From positions 1 to 43,458 of the forward strand of contig NZ_WWJT01000214.1 in assembly GCF_009865385.1 (NCBI RefSeq): 43,458 nt of DNA, read 5' to 3'. The notes beneath the pieces were generated by a model, which was given only the letters and a program-made list of their open reading frames with translations, searched no databases and had not been told where the DNA came from. The translations under genes were made by a program, and so were the position numbers. Shown in pieces: positions 1 to 8,515 of this stretch (its first letter is position 1; every line of letters begins with the position of its first letter). This DNA is from Streptomyces sp. SID486 (GTDB taxonomy: Bacteria; Actinomycetota; Actinomycetes; Streptomycetales; Streptomycetaceae).

Positions 1-144
1 GCGGGCCGGGCGACGGCAGGGGCGCCGGACAGCACGACGGCGGGGCGGCGGGCCGGGCGACGGCCGGGGCGGAGGGCCGGGGAGCGGGGCCGGGAAGCAG
101 GCCGGAAGGGGAGCCCGGAAGGGCCGGAGAAGGGGCGGGAAGAG

Positions 145-219
145 GGCCGGGGAGGACGTTCCGGGATGGCCGGGGAGGACGTTCCGGGAGGGCCGGGGAG
201 GACGTTCCGGGAGGGCCGG
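145..219. repeat. 23-bp tandem repeat, three copies
   Basis: Three head-to-tail copies of a 23-base G/A-rich unit containing GGAGGACGTTCCGGGA begin at 145, 168 and 191, followed by six bases of a fourth. Copy 1 differs from the others by one base at its end. The whole stretch 1-365 holds no convincing gene; bases 1-144 are irregular purine-rich GC sequence with related short motifs. The purpose is unknown. Confidence 0.85.
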
Positions 220-234
220 CCGGGTGGAAATCCG

Positions 235-264
235 TTGGCGCGCGTCCCGTCGGCTCACTAGAAT
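235..264 (+). promoter_or_regulatory. Candidate sigma-70-type promoter for the HelD-like gene
   Basis: TTGGCG (235-240) and TAGAAT (259-264) are separated by 18 bases, a reasonable match to the vegetative promoter pattern, about 100 bases before the TTG start at 366. I see no rifamycin-associated inverted repeat of the kind reported upstream of some helR genes. Confidence 0.4.
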
Positions 265-365
265 CCTCGCTCTTGCCCGCCTCCCCCTCGGAGCGCCGCC
301 GCCCGGCCGGAACCGGACGGCACCGTCGTCGTCGCCACACAGCAGGCCCACCCGGAGGCACCCCC

Positions 366-2492
366 TTGTCCGCGCCCGCCCACGAACCGTCCGTAGCCCG
401 GCCGGCCGACCCCCTCTCCCGAGAGCGTTCCCACCTCGCCGCGTCCCGTGCCGCCCTGCGTGCCATGCGCGCGGACGTGGAGGCCCTCGACATCAGCGAC
501 GTCACCGCGAACTGGGTCAACGCCGAGGTGCTCGCCCGGCAGATCGACGACCGCATCAAGGCGCTGGCCGACCTCAGCGGCACCCCGCTGTTCTTCGGCC
601 GGCTCGACTACCTGCACGCGCCGGGGGCGGAGCGGGCCGGCGGCGCGGAGCAGCCGGAGGGGCGGGAGACGCCTTCCGCGCAGGAGCGGCGGTGGGAGGC
701 CGACGGGCGGTTCTACATCGGACGTCGGCATGTGCACGACGCCGGCGGCGACCCCATGGTCATCGACTGGCGCGCCCCGGTCTCCCAGCCGTTCTACCGG
801 GCCTCCAGGAAGAACCCCATGGACGTCGGGCTGCGCCGGCGGTTCGGCTACACCGGCGGCGACCTGACCGCGTACGAGGACGAGCACCTCTCCGAACCGG
901 CCGATCCCACGGCGGCGGCCACCACCAGCAAGCTGCTCCAGCAGGAGATCGAACGGCCGCGCGTCGGCCCGATGCGGGACATCGTGGCCACCATCCAGCC
1001 GGAGCAGGACGAGATCGTGCGCTCCGGCCTGTCCGGCACGGTGTGCGTGCAGGGCGGCCCCGGCACCGGGAAGACCGCCGTCGGGCTGCACCGGGTCGCG
1101 TATCTGCTCTACGCCCACCGGGAGCGGCTCGCCCGCACCGGCACCCTGGTCATCGGGCCGAACCGGTCCTTCCTGCACTACATCGAGCAGGTGCTGCCCG
1201 CGCTCGGCGAGCTGACCGTCCGGCAGGCGACGGTGGACGACCTCGTCGCCCATGTCGAGGTGCGGGCCACGGACGACGCCGCCGCCGCGCTCGTGAAGGG
1301 CGACGCCCGGATGGCCGAGGTCCTCAGGCGCGCCCTGTACGCGCACGTGACCATGCCCGCCGAACCGGTCGTGGTCGTGCGCGGCTCACGGCGCTGGCGG
1401 GTGCCGGCGTACGAACTGGAGGAGATCGTCCGCGAGTTGCTGGCCCGGGACATCCGCTACGGCGCGGCCCGCGAGGCCCTTCCGCAGCGCATCGCGCACG
1501 CCGTGCTGGTGCAGATGGAGCGGGCCGGGGAGGCACCGGACGACCGGGTGCAGGACGCGGTCGCCCGCAACAGCGCGGTGAAGGCGGCCGTGAAGGCCGT
1601 CTGGCCGGCCGTGGACCCGGCGAAGCTGGTGCTGCGGCTGCTGTCGGACGCCGACTTCCTCGCCGAGCACGCCAAGGGCCTCCTGGACGAGGAGGAGCGG
1701 AAAACGATCCTGTGGCCCAGGCCGGTGCGCGGCGTGAAGTCGGCGAGGTGGTCGGCGGCGGACGCGGTGCTGATCGACGAGGCGGCCGACCTGGTCCAGC
1801 GCACCCACTCGCTCGGCCATGTCGTCCTGGACGAGGCGCAGGACCTGTCCCCGATGCAGTACCGGGCCGTCGGCCGCCGCTGCACCACCGGCAGCGCGAC
1901 CGTCCTGGGCGACCTCGCCCAGGGCACGACCCCGTGGGCGACCCGCAGCTGGGCCGAGGCGCTGGGGCATCTGGGCAAGCCCGAGGGGGCGGTGGAGGAG
2001 CTGACGGCCGGTTTCCGCGTGCCGACGGACGTCATCGCGTACGCCTCCCGGCTGCTGCCGCACATCGCGCCCGGACTCGCCCCGGTCGCCTCCGTCCGGG
2101 AGAACCCGGGCCTCTTCGAGGTGCGTACGGCCTCCGGGACGGCCGAAGTCGTCGCCGCGTGCGAGGAGTTGCTGCGCAACGAGGGCTCGACCGGTCTGAT
2201 CGCAGCCGACGCCCGGATCCCGGACCTCGCCGAGGCCCTGACGGCGGCCGGCATCCCCTATCTCGCGCCCGGTGAGGAGACCACGAGCGAGACCCGGCTC
2301 ACCCTCGTCGCCGCCTCGCTCGCCAAGGGCCTGGAGTACGACTACGTGGTCCTGGACGAGCCGCGGGCGGTGGTGGACGGCGAGCCGGACGAGCGCACCG
2401 GGCTGCGGCGCCTGTACGTGGCGCTGACCCGCGCGGTGTCGGGCTTGGTCGTGACGCACTCGGCGCCGCTGCCCGCGCAGCTCGCCGGGTAG
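366..2492 (+). CDS. helD: HelD-family ATPase (UvrD/Rep-like, RNA polymerase recycling)
   Basis: A 708-residue SF1-type ATPase. The N-terminal region is helical; an RRWEADGRFYIGRR block typical of HelD proteins lies near residue 110. Walker A (GGPGTGKT) is near residue 231, Walker B (VLDEAQD) near 486, and the C-terminal RLYVALTRA motif closes the helicase core. HelD proteins release stalled or rifampicin-bound RNA polymerase from DNA; that role is inferred from family membership. The TTG start at 366 is chosen because GGAGG lies 7 bases upstream and the protein then begins MSAPAHEP; an upstream in-frame ATG at 273 lacks this site and would add 31 low-complexity residues. The gene stands alone, convergent with cutC. 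Confidence 0.85.
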   Translation: MSAPAHEPSVARPADPLSRERSHLAASRAALRAMRADVEALDISDVTANWVNAEVLARQIDDRIKALADLSGTPLFFGRLDYLHAPGAERAGGAEQPEGRETPSAQERRWEADGRFYIGRRHVHDAGGDPMVIDWRAPVSQPFYRASRKNPMDVGLRRRFGYTGGDLTAYEDEHLSEPADPTAAATTSKLLQQEIERPRVGPMRDIVATIQPEQDEIVRSGLSGTVCVQGGPGTGKTAVGLHRVAYLLYAHRERLARTGTLVIGPNRSFLHYIEQVLPALGELTVRQATVDDLVAHVEVRATDDAAAALVKGDARMAEVLRRALYAHVTMPAEPVVVVRGSRRWRVPAYELEEIVRELLARDIRYGAAREALPQRIAHAVLVQMERAGEAPDDRVQDAVARNSAVKAAVKAVWPAVDPAKLVLRLLSDADFLAEHAKGLLDEEERKTILWPRPVRGVKSARWSAADAVLIDEAADLVQRTHSLGHVVLDEAQDLSPMQYRAVGRRCTTGSATVLGDLAQGTTPWATRSWAEALGHLGKPEGAVEELTAGFRVPTDVIAYASRLLPHIAPGLAPVASVRENPGLFEVRTASGTAEVVAACEELLRNEGSTGLIAADARIPDLAEALTAAGIPYLAPGEETTSETRLTLVAASLAKGLEYDYVVLDEPRAVVDGEPDERTGLRRLYVALTRAVSGLVVTHSAPLPAQLAG

Positions 2493-2515
2493 GGCGCCGT
2501 GCCGTCCCGGCGGGT

Positions 2516-3214
2516 CTAGGGCGCGTCCCCGTCCAGCGCCGTACGCCACTGCGCGACCGCGTCCGCCGAGACGGGTCCCCGCCAGCCGTCGGGGCGGGCC
2601 GCGCCGCCGATGTGGAACGCCTTGATCCGGGCGTCCCGGAGCCGCGGCACGTGGTCGAGCCGCAGTCCGCCGCCGACCAGGATCTGCTGCTCGTACCCTG
2701 GCTCGCCGTCGTGCGCCGCCTCGGCGAGCAGGGTGGGCAGGCCGTCGTCCACGCCGGCCGCCGAGCCGGCGGTGAGGTAGGTGTCCAGGCCGGGCAGGTC
2801 GGCGAGCTGCTTGCGCAGGGCGTCCCGGTCGGCGGCCCGGTCGATGGCCCGGTGGAAGGTCCAGCGGCAGCCGCCGAGCGCCTCGACGACCCGTTCCACG
2901 GCGCTCAGGTCGACGTCGCCGTCGGCGGCGAGGAAGCCGAGCACGAACTGGTCGGCGCCCGCCTGCCGCAGCTCGCCGGCCACGCCGACCAGCCGGTCCA
3001 CGTCTCCGGCCGCGAAGCCGTCCGCGAGGCGGAGCATCACGCGCAGGTCGATGTCGACGGCGGCACGGATCGCGGCGACGGTGGCGGGCGAGGGGGTGAG
3101 CCCGTCGGCCGCCATCTCGGTGACCAGCTCCAGCCGGTCCGCGCCTCCGGCCTGGGCGGCGACCGCGTCCTCGACGTCGAGGGCGATCACCTCCAGGACT
3201 GCACGCTTGCTCAT
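2516..3214 (-). CDS. cutC: CutC family protein
   Basis: A TIM-barrel protein of about 232 residues matching CutC, with LEVIALDVEDAVAAQAGGADRLEL at the N-terminus (residues 6-29) followed by the ADGLTPS and DLRVMLR blocks. The family is named for copper homeostasis, but its biochemical role is unsettled. The start at 3214 (MSKRAVLEV) places the conserved strand at the very N-terminus; an in-frame ATG at 3238 is an alternative with eight extra residues. A GGTCTAGTCC palindrome lies just upstream (see the regulatory entry). It is transcribed towards the HelD-like gene, with 23 bases between the stop codons. Confidence 0.88.
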   Translation of the reverse strand: MSKRAVLEVIALDVEDAVAAQAGGADRLELVTEMAADGLTPSPATVAAIRAAVDIDLRVMLRLADGFAAGDVDRLVGVAGELRQAGADQFVLGFLAADGDVDLSAVERVVEALGGCRWTFHRAIDRAADRDALRKQLADLPGLDTYLTAGSAAGVDDGLPTLLAEAAHDGEPGYEQQILVGGGLRLDHVPRLRDARIKAFHIGGAARPDGWRGPVSADAVAQWRTALDGDAP

Positions 3215-3249
3215 GGCACCCCATTCATCGGCATTCATCGGACGACTAC

Positions 3250-3261
3250 AGGTCTAGTCCA
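3250..3261 (-). promoter_or_regulatory. GntR/DasR-type (dre-like) operator upstream of cutC
   Basis: AGGTCTAGTCCA matches the DasR-responsive element core TGGTCTAGACCA at 10 of 12 positions. It lies 36 bases from the chosen cutC start, within likely promoter sequence. DasR senses glucosamine-6-phosphate in Streptomyces. Other GntR-family proteins recognise similar palindromes, so the regulator is uncertain. Confidence 0.4.
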
Positions 3262-3303
3262 ATTTAAGAGTACGCGGGTGCCGGAGCGCCACGGTGCCGC
3301 CAC

Positions 3304-3972
3304 TCACCCGAAGACGTTCAACTCCGCCTCACGCACCCCGGCCAGCTCATACGTCCCAGGCGTCACAGGGCGTCCCGCGCAGAGGCGTATCAGCGTGGCG
3401 GCGTCGCCGAGGTACCGGGCGGGCGGACCGCTCGCGGCCACCGCGCCGAGGTGCAGCGGCTCGTCCACGTCGTCGAGGTCGGCGTGCAGCGGCACGTGCT
3501 CCTTCTGCCGGGTGAACCGCGCCAGCAGGGCCAGCGCGTCCGGCAGCCCGGCCCCCGCGTAGGCGCCCGGCGCGCCCCACGCCTCCCGCACGTCACCGGC
3601 GTGCACCCACTCCCCGAGCGCGAGGACGTCCAGCCTCCCGTCCCCGCGGGCGAGCACCGGGCCGGCCTCGGTCATCCCGCGCTCCAGCTCGTCCACGACG
3701 CGCGCGTTCGTCCACCCGGCCCGCTCGGCGATGTCCCGGTCGTTCGACTCGGGCGAGAAGACGCCCTTCTCGAACCGGCCCTCCACCACGCGCATCAGCG
3801 CGGCGGAGCAGTGCGCCAGCACGTCCCGCACCGTCCACCCGGGGCACGCGGCCGCCGGCAGCGCGAAGTCCGTGTCCGGGCGGGACCGCAACAGCGGTAC
3901 GAAGGCGTCCCGTTCCAGGGTCAGCAGCCGGCCGGGGAGTTCGGGATCGCGCACTTCCTGCATGTCCGTCAT
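3304..3972 (-). CDS. Maleylpyruvate isomerase family mycothiol-dependent enzyme
   Basis: About 222 residues with the DinB-like four-helix MDMPI fold: CPGWTVRDVLAHC (residues 39-51) and LGEWVHAGDVREAWG carry the histidines that bind the divalent metal in this family. Members use mycothiol as thiol cofactor in isomerisation or S-transfer reactions; most are uncharacterised, and the substrate here is unknown. The start at 3972 (MTDMQEVRD) is preceded on the minus strand by TAGCGT seven bases upstream and no clear ribosome site, suggesting a leaderless transcript. An in-frame ATG at 3963 is also possible. It is divergent from the HD phosphohydrolase gene across a repeat array. Confidence 0.75.
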   Translation of the reverse strand: MTDMQEVRDPELPGRLLTLERDAFVPLLRSRPDTDFALPAAACPGWTVRDVLAHCSAALMRVVEGRFEKGVFSPESNDRDIAERAGWTNARVVDELERGMTEAGPVLARGDGRLDVLALGEWVHAGDVREAWGAPGAYAGAGLPDALALLARFTRQKEHVPLHADLDDVDEPLHLGAVAASGPPARYLGDAATLIRLCAGRPVTPGTYELAGVREAELNVFG

Positions 3973-4050
3973 GGACAGCACGCTAGGCCCTGGGGCACCC
4001 ACGGGCGGCCGTCAGGCGGGAAAACGACGGGCGGCCCACGGACACGCCAC

Positions 4051-4182
4051 CGGCGGGCGACCCACAGGCGGGCAGCCCGGGGTGAGCCCCGCATCCGGCG
4101 GGCGACCCACGGGCGGGCAGCCCGGGGGTGAGCCCCGCACCGGAGGGTGACCCACGGGCGGGCAGCCGGGTGAGCCCCGCAC
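4051..4182. repeat. 45-bp tandem repeat, three copies
   Basis: Copies begin at 4051, 4096 and 4141; each reads roughly CGGCGGGCGACCCAC, then GGCGGGCAGCC, then GGTGAGCCCCGCA. The third copy is slightly shortened. The array fills most of the intergenic space between two divergent genes. No spacers are present, so it is not a CRISPR array. Confidence 0.85.
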
Positions 4183-4206
4183 CGGCCTACGCGGAACAAT
4201 GGGGCC

Positions 4207-4851
4207 ATGGCCGACCTCGACGCCCTGCGCCTGCGCTTCGCCCGCTCCCTGGAGGCGGTCCGCGCCCCCGCCGGCGGCCCCGACCCCGCCCCCTACGCCG
4301 ACGCCCTGCTCGCCCGCTGGCAGGAGCCGCAGCGGCACTATCACACGGTGGCCCACCTCACCGCCGTACTCGACCACGTCGACGTGCTGCGGACCTACGC
4401 GGCCGATCCGGACGTCGTCCGCCTGGCCGCCTGGTTCCACGACGCCGTCTACCTGCCCGAGCGTTCCGAGAACGAGGAGCGGTCCGCACGGCTGGCCGAG
4501 CGCGCCCTGCCGGAGGCCGGCGTGCCGGACGGCACCACGGCCGAGGTGGCCCGGCTGGTCCGGCTCACCGTCACCCACGACCCGGCCGACGACGACCGTG
4601 ACGGCCAGGTGCTGTGCGACGCGGACCTGGCCGTCCTGGCCGCGCCCCCGGCCGCGTACGCCGCCTACACCGCTGCGGTCCGCGAGGAGTACCACTTCGT
4701 GCCGAACGACGCCTTCCGCGCCGGGCGGGCCGCGGTCCTGCGCCAACTCCTCGCTCTCCCCCGGCTGTTCCGCACCCCCCACGGCCGGCGGGAGTGGGAG
4801 GCGACGGCCCGCTACAACCTCACCGGAGAGCTGGAAATGCTGTCGACCTGA
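4207..4851 (+). CDS. HD-superfamily metal-dependent phosphohydrolase
   Basis: A 214-residue protein. HYHTVAHLTAVL (about residues 40-51), LAAWFHDAVY (about 75-84) with the HD pair, SENEERSARLA and VTHDPADDDRDG carry the metal ligands expected of the small predicted HD phosphohydrolase family (about 200 residues). The natural substrate is unknown. The ATG at 4207 gives the standard N-terminus (MADLDALRLRF); an out-of-frame ATG at 4199 is not used. The next gene follows after 27 bases in the same direction. Confidence 0.8.
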   Translation: MADLDALRLRFARSLEAVRAPAGGPDPAPYADALLARWQEPQRHYHTVAHLTAVLDHVDVLRTYAADPDVVRLAAWFHDAVYLPERSENEERSARLAERALPEAGVPDGTTAEVARLVRLTVTHDPADDDRDGQVLCDADLAVLAAPPAAYAAYTAAVREEYHFVPNDAFRAGRAAVLRQLLALPRLFRTPHGRREWEATARYNLTGELEMLST

Positions 4852-4878
4852 GCGGCCCCGCCACCTACTGTGCGCACC

Positions 4879-5982
4879 ATGCGTGCCATGGGCGGGGATC
4901 AGGTGGAAGAAGCGGTCGCGGGCTGCGTCGCGGTGCTGCGGCAGGCGGTGGACCGGGACTGGGCAGCGGTGAAGGCCGCCGGGCTGGAGTGGAGCTGCCA
5001 CGAAACGGCGGTCCACGTCGCCGACGATCTCGTGGCGTACGCGGCCAACCTCGCGGGGCGCGCCCAGAACGCCTACGTCCCCTTCGAACTGAACCTGGAC
5101 ACCGGAACCGACAACGCCGGCCTGCTGCACGTCGTCGAGACGACCGGCGCCCTGCTCGCCGCGGCCGTGCGTACCGCCCCGCCCGGCGCGCGCGCCTTCC
5201 ACCCCTATCCCTTCCGCAGCGCCGACCGGGTCGGCTTCGCCGCCATGGGGGTCGCCGAAGTCCTGCTGCACACCCATGACATGGCACGGGCGCTCGACCT
5301 CGCCTACGAGCCGCCCGCCGAGCTGGCCGAGTCGGTCCTGGCCTGGCTCTTCCCGCACGTCCAGCCCGGCCCCGCGCCCTGGCCGACGCTGCTGTGGGCG
5401 ACCGGCCGCGGCGAGCTGCCGGGACGGGCCCCCGTCACCGAGTGGCGCTGGCGCAACAACCCGGTCATCACCGCCGAGCGCGTCACCCTGACCGGCATCC
5501 GCCCGGCCGCCGCCGACGATCTGCGGCTGGGCGGCACCGGCGGCTTCGACTGGATCGAGGGCGGCCCGTACGAGGGCACACGGGCAGCCTGCTCCCACAT
5601 GATGAAGGCGTACGAAGCCGGCGTGCACCGGCCGGAGTTCGGGGTCTTCGCCCTCGTACGGCCCGAGGACGGCCGCGCGGTCGGCGGCGCCGGTTTCCAC
5701 GGTGTCCCGGACGAGGAGGGGCGGGTGGAGATCGGTTACGACCTCGTCCCGGGCGCCCGCGGCAACGGCTACGCGACGGAGGCGGTACGCGCGCTGACCG
5801 GGTGGGCGCTGGCCCGGGAGGACGTCGACGTGGTCCTGCTGGCCATCGAGCACGACAACGCGCCCTCCCAGGCGGTGGCGACCCGCGCCGGCTTCACCCG
5901 GGCGACCGTGGAGGAGGAACGGACCGCCCGGGACGATCACGACATGGACGCCGGCCTCCGGCTGTACGTCCACCGCGGCTGA
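4879..5982 (+). CDS. Fusion protein: MDMPI/DinB-like domain plus GNAT acetyltransferase
   Basis: About 367 residues in two parts. Residues 1-190 are a DinB-like mycothiol isomerase fold, with metal-ligand histidines in WSCHETAVHVADDL and EVLLHTHDMARAL. Residues 195-365 are a RimJ/RimL-type N-acetyltransferase, with the acetyl-CoA loop in LVPGARGNGYATEAVRALTGW and the usual NAPSQAVATRAGF segment. The combination suggests a detoxifying or modifying enzyme, but no substrate can be read from sequence. The ATG at 4879 is chosen because TACTGT sits seven bases upstream with no ribosome site, a leaderless arrangement; GTG at 4870 and ATG at 4888 are alternatives. Confidence 0.75.
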   Translation: MRAMGGDQVEEAVAGCVAVLRQAVDRDWAAVKAAGLEWSCHETAVHVADDLVAYAANLAGRAQNAYVPFELNLDTGTDNAGLLHVVETTGALLAAAVRTAPPGARAFHPYPFRSADRVGFAAMGVAEVLLHTHDMARALDLAYEPPAELAESVLAWLFPHVQPGPAPWPTLLWATGRGELPGRAPVTEWRWRNNPVITAERVTLTGIRPAAADDLRLGGTGGFDWIEGGPYEGTRAACSHMMKAYEAGVHRPEFGVFALVRPEDGRAVGGAGFHGVPDEEGRVEIGYDLVPGARGNGYATEAVRALTGWALAREDVDVVLLAIEHDNAPSQAVATRAGFTRATVEEERTARDDHDMDAGLRLYVHRG

Positions 5983-6088
5983 CCGCCCACCGTCGTCACC
6001 GGGCGGCGGCGGGCCGCCGGCACGCGACGCCGGGCGACAGCGGGACCGCGGCCGGCGGTGCTGAGCGGTCGCCCCGTCCGGCCGCGGA

Positions 6089-6847
6089 TCACGGCCCCGA
6101 AGATCCGGTCGGCCCCCTGAGGATCTCGAACGCCTGCTCCTCCGTGCACCGCGCGTTCAGACAGTGGTCGGCCCACTCCGCCGCCTGCTCGAAGGAGGAG
6201 GCGGCGGCGATGCGGGCCGTGGCGGAGGGAACGTCCAGGAGGGTGCGGCGCAGCCGGACGTCGGGGCCGAGCAGGGCCCAGTGGGCCCCGGGCCGTCCGT
6301 ACGGCATGCCGACGCTGCCGGGGTTCACGACGAGGCGGCCGGCCGCGAGGCGGGTGAAGGGCATGTGGGTGTGACCGCAGACGACGGTGGTGACCTCGGG
6401 GCCGACGTCGGCGAACGCCCGCGCCCAGTGCCCGAGGGGGCTGTCGACCAGGAGGACCTCCTCGTCGTCGCGGGGTGTGGCATGGCAGAAGAGCACCGTG
6501 CCGAGCCCCTCGACGGGGAGGGTGAGCGATGTCGGCAGTCCCGCCAGGAGGTCGACCTGGTCCTCGCGCAGGTCACGGGCGGCCGAGGGGCCGATGGGGT
6601 CGGGGATGGAGTCCCTCAGCCCGCGCCGGTACTCGACCAGTTCCCGGTCGGCGTTGCCCCGGATCCAGGCGACCCGGTCGCCCAGACCGGTCAGCAGGTC
6701 CAGAACCGCGCTGGGCTGCGGTCCGCACGCGATGTCACCCGTGAGGACGATCAGGTCGGCGCGGACGACATCGGGTTCCGCGAGGACCGCCTCCAGCGCG
6801 GGCAGCACACCGTGGATGTCGGAGAGAACCGCCACACGCTTCGCCAT
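6089..6847 (-). CDS. Metallophosphoesterase (YfcE/MJ0936 type)
   Basis: A 252-residue calcineurin-like phosphoesterase. The ordered metal-binding motifs are VAVLSDIHG (residues 5-13), VLTGDIACG (about 34-42), IRGNADRE (about 61-68), LFCHATPRDDE (about 114-124) and VVCGHTHMPF (about 151-160). Such enzymes hydrolyse phosphodiesters in vitro; the cellular substrate is unknown. On the minus strand GATACT lies seven bases before the ATG with no Shine-Dalgarno, suggesting a leaderless message. It is divergent from the GNAT gene at 6931. The bases between it and the gene ending at 5982 show nothing notable. Confidence 0.85.
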   Translation of the reverse strand: MAKRVAVLSDIHGVLPALEAVLAEPDVVRADLIVLTGDIACGPQPSAVLDLLTGLGDRVAWIRGNADRELVEYRRGLRDSIPDPIGPSAARDLREDQVDLLAGLPTSLTLPVEGLGTVLFCHATPRDDEEVLLVDSPLGHWARAFADVGPEVTTVVCGHTHMPFTRLAAGRLVVNPGSVGMPYGRPGAHWALLGPDVRLRRTLLDVPSATARIAAASSFEQAAEWADHCLNARCTEEQAFEILRGPTGSSGP

Positions 6848-6930
6848 GGGTCCAAGTATCCCCGCCGCAGGGCGGCTTGCCGACTTAGCATGGACGGGTC
6901 AGGTCAGCGGGGGCGCGGTCGAGGAGGGGT

Positions 6931-7434
6931 ATGCCGGAGCTTGTCATCGAGGTCCTCTCGGACGCCGACGACGCCGTGGTCGGGGCGTTTCGGCGGCTGC
7001 TTCCGCAGCTCGGCAAACCGCTGCCGGAGTTGACCGCGGAACACGTCCGGAGCGTCGTCACGCATCCGGCGAACCTGGTGCTCGTGGCGCGCACCGGACA
7101 GGGCGTGGTCGGGCTGCTCACCCTGCTCGTTCTCGCGCTGCCGACCGGGACGACCGCCCGCTTCGAGGACGTGGTCGTCGACGAGTCGGCGCGCGGAGCG
7201 GGCGTCGGTCTCGCACTCGTACGGCGGGGGCTGGAGCTGGCTCGGTCACACGGGGCCCACCACGTCGACCTGACGTCCCGGCCGAGCCGTGCGGCCGCCC
7301 ACCGCCTGTACGAGAGGGCGGGCTTCGAGACCCGGCGGACACAGGTGTTCCGCCATCACCTGGAGCGGACCACGGTCCCCTCCCGGTCCGCCGGGACGGT
7401 TCAGTCCGCCGCGGGAGTCAGCTCGAACAGGTAG
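6931..7434 (+). CDS. GNAT family N-acetyltransferase
   Basis: A 167-residue single-domain acetyltransferase. The conserved acetyl-CoA site is VVVDESARGAGVGLALVRRGLE (about residues 84-105, with the R-G-x-G-x-G/L loop), and the C-terminal HRLYERAGFE motif is present. GAGGAGGGG lies directly before the ATG. It ends 34 bases inside the convergent methyltransferase gene. It sits at the border of the phosphonate island; small GNATs act as self-resistance enzymes in some phosphonate clusters (for example phosphinothricin acetyltransferase), but membership in the cluster is only a possibility. Confidence 0.8.
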   Translation: MPELVIEVLSDADDAVVGAFRRLLPQLGKPLPELTAEHVRSVVTHPANLVLVARTGQGVVGLLTLLVLALPTGTTARFEDVVVDESARGAGVGLALVRRGLELARSHGAHHVDLTSRPSRAAAHRLYERAGFETRRTQVFRHHLERTTVPSRSAGTVQSAAGVSSNR

Positions 7435-8426
7435 CCGTGGGGCGGAACGGTGGTCGGCAGGACGGTCCGGCACTCCCAGCCGGACTCCCGGAACGCCTCC
7501 TGCCACTGGTCGAGGGTGGGGAGGTAGTCGCCCATCAGCGCGTGTACGGCCTCGAAGCCGAGGGTGAAGACGGTGGTGTCCGGGCCGGGCAGTTCGCTGG
7601 TCCGGACGACATCGCAGATGAACAGGCGGCGGGACGCCGGGAACGCCGTGCGCAGCCTGCGCAGGGTCCGCACGCAGCTGTCGTACGGCCAGAAGTCGTG
7701 CCCCATGAAGACGCAGGTGACCGTGTCGACGTCGGCGAACTCCGGGCGCGGTTCGAGCTCGAGGACGTCCCCCTGGAGCAGGGTGATGCGATCGGTGAGG
7801 CCGGCGGACTCGACGGACTCTCCGGCCAGCTGCACCGCCGCGGCGGAGATGTCGACGCCGACGCCGGTCGCGCCGGGGTGGTTGCCGAGGATCCGGATGA
7901 GCCGCTGCCCGGAACCGCAGCCGAGGTCGGCGACCTTCCCGACGGGCGGATCAGCCAGGATACGGTCGAAGAGCGGCTCGACCTCCTCGTCCCCGATCAG
8001 CCTGGAGCCGACGGCCACGGCCCGCATGTCGCGGTGGTAGAAGTCGCCGGTCCGGCGCTCCGTGAGAGCCACGTCCGGGGCGATGCTGAAGAGTTCGCCG
8101 CACCCCTTGACCAGCCAGTAGAAGTAGCCGCGAGCCGCGTACGCCTCGGCGAAGAGCGCGCCGGGGATCACCACCTCGTTGTCCTTGACCTCGACGACCC
8201 GGGCCCAGTGCAGGGTGCGGTGCACGGCGCGGACCACCGTGTCGGAGACGCTCTCGTCACCGCCGTTGCCGAAGGGCGCCTGGCCGTCCTCGGCGAGCCG
8301 GTCGAGGATGCCGAGCTGGTGTGCGGCGGACAGGGCCGCGGTGGCGACGTAGGACGAGAAGAGATCGGCGACCGGTCCGCGAACCCAGTCCGCGGGCGCC
8401 GGCGAGCTTTCCCTCGGTGCAGACAT
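7401..8426 (-). CDS. Class I SAM-dependent methyltransferase of the phosphonate island
   Basis: A 341-residue protein. The N-terminal third is helical, typical of an O-methyltransferase dimerisation region. The Rossmann half begins with motif I (VADLGCGSGQRLIRIL, about residues 166-181), then GVGVDIS and LLQGDVLELE. GAGGGGG lies about 7 bases before the ATG. It is the second gene of a leftward pair with the ATP-grasp ligase, separated from it by a 19-bp tandem repeat. Likely a tailoring methyltransferase for the phosphonopeptide (on O, N or C); the acceptor cannot be told from sequence. Its 3' end overlaps the convergent GNAT gene by 34 bases. Confidence 0.75.
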   Translation of the reverse strand: MSAPRESSPAPADWVRGPVADLFSSYVATAALSAAHQLGILDRLAEDGQAPFGNGGDESVSDTVVRAVHRTLHWARVVEVKDNEVVIPGALFAEAYAARGYFYWLVKGCGELFSIAPDVALTERRTGDFYHRDMRAVAVGSRLIGDEEVEPLFDRILADPPVGKVADLGCGSGQRLIRILGNHPGATGVGVDISAAAVQLAGESVESAGLTDRITLLQGDVLELEPRPEFADVDTVTCVFMGHDFWPYDSCVRTLRRLRTAFPASRRLFICDVVRTSELPGPDTTVFTLGFEAVHALMGDYLPTLDQWQEAFRESGWECRTVLPTTVPPHGYLFELTPAAD

Positions 8427-8439
8427 GCTGTTTCCCCCT

Positions 8440-8515
8440 CTTGTTCCGGGCAGTACTTCTTGTTCCGGGCAGTCCTTCTTGTGCTGGGCAGTCCTTCTTG
8501 TGCTGGGCAGTCCTT
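8440..8515. repeat. 19-bp tandem repeat, four copies, with a 9-bp repeat beside it
   Basis: Units start at 8440, 8459, 8478 and 8497. Two read CTTGTTCCGGGCAGTNCTT and two read CTTGTGCTGGGCAGTCCTT. Three copies of GTTTCCGGT/C follow at 8517-8543. The array lies between two same-strand genes and so is probably transcribed. Confidence 0.85.

Noticed and set aside
224..2275. Long alternative reading frame over the HelD-like gene
   Set aside because: It is rich in Arg/Ala/Gly without motifs, as expected of a shifted frame in GC-rich DNA; the HelD frame carries Walker A and B.
4012..5973. 653-codon minus-strand open frame
   Set aside because: It is antisense to two genes with clear HD and GNAT motifs and has no recognisable domain.
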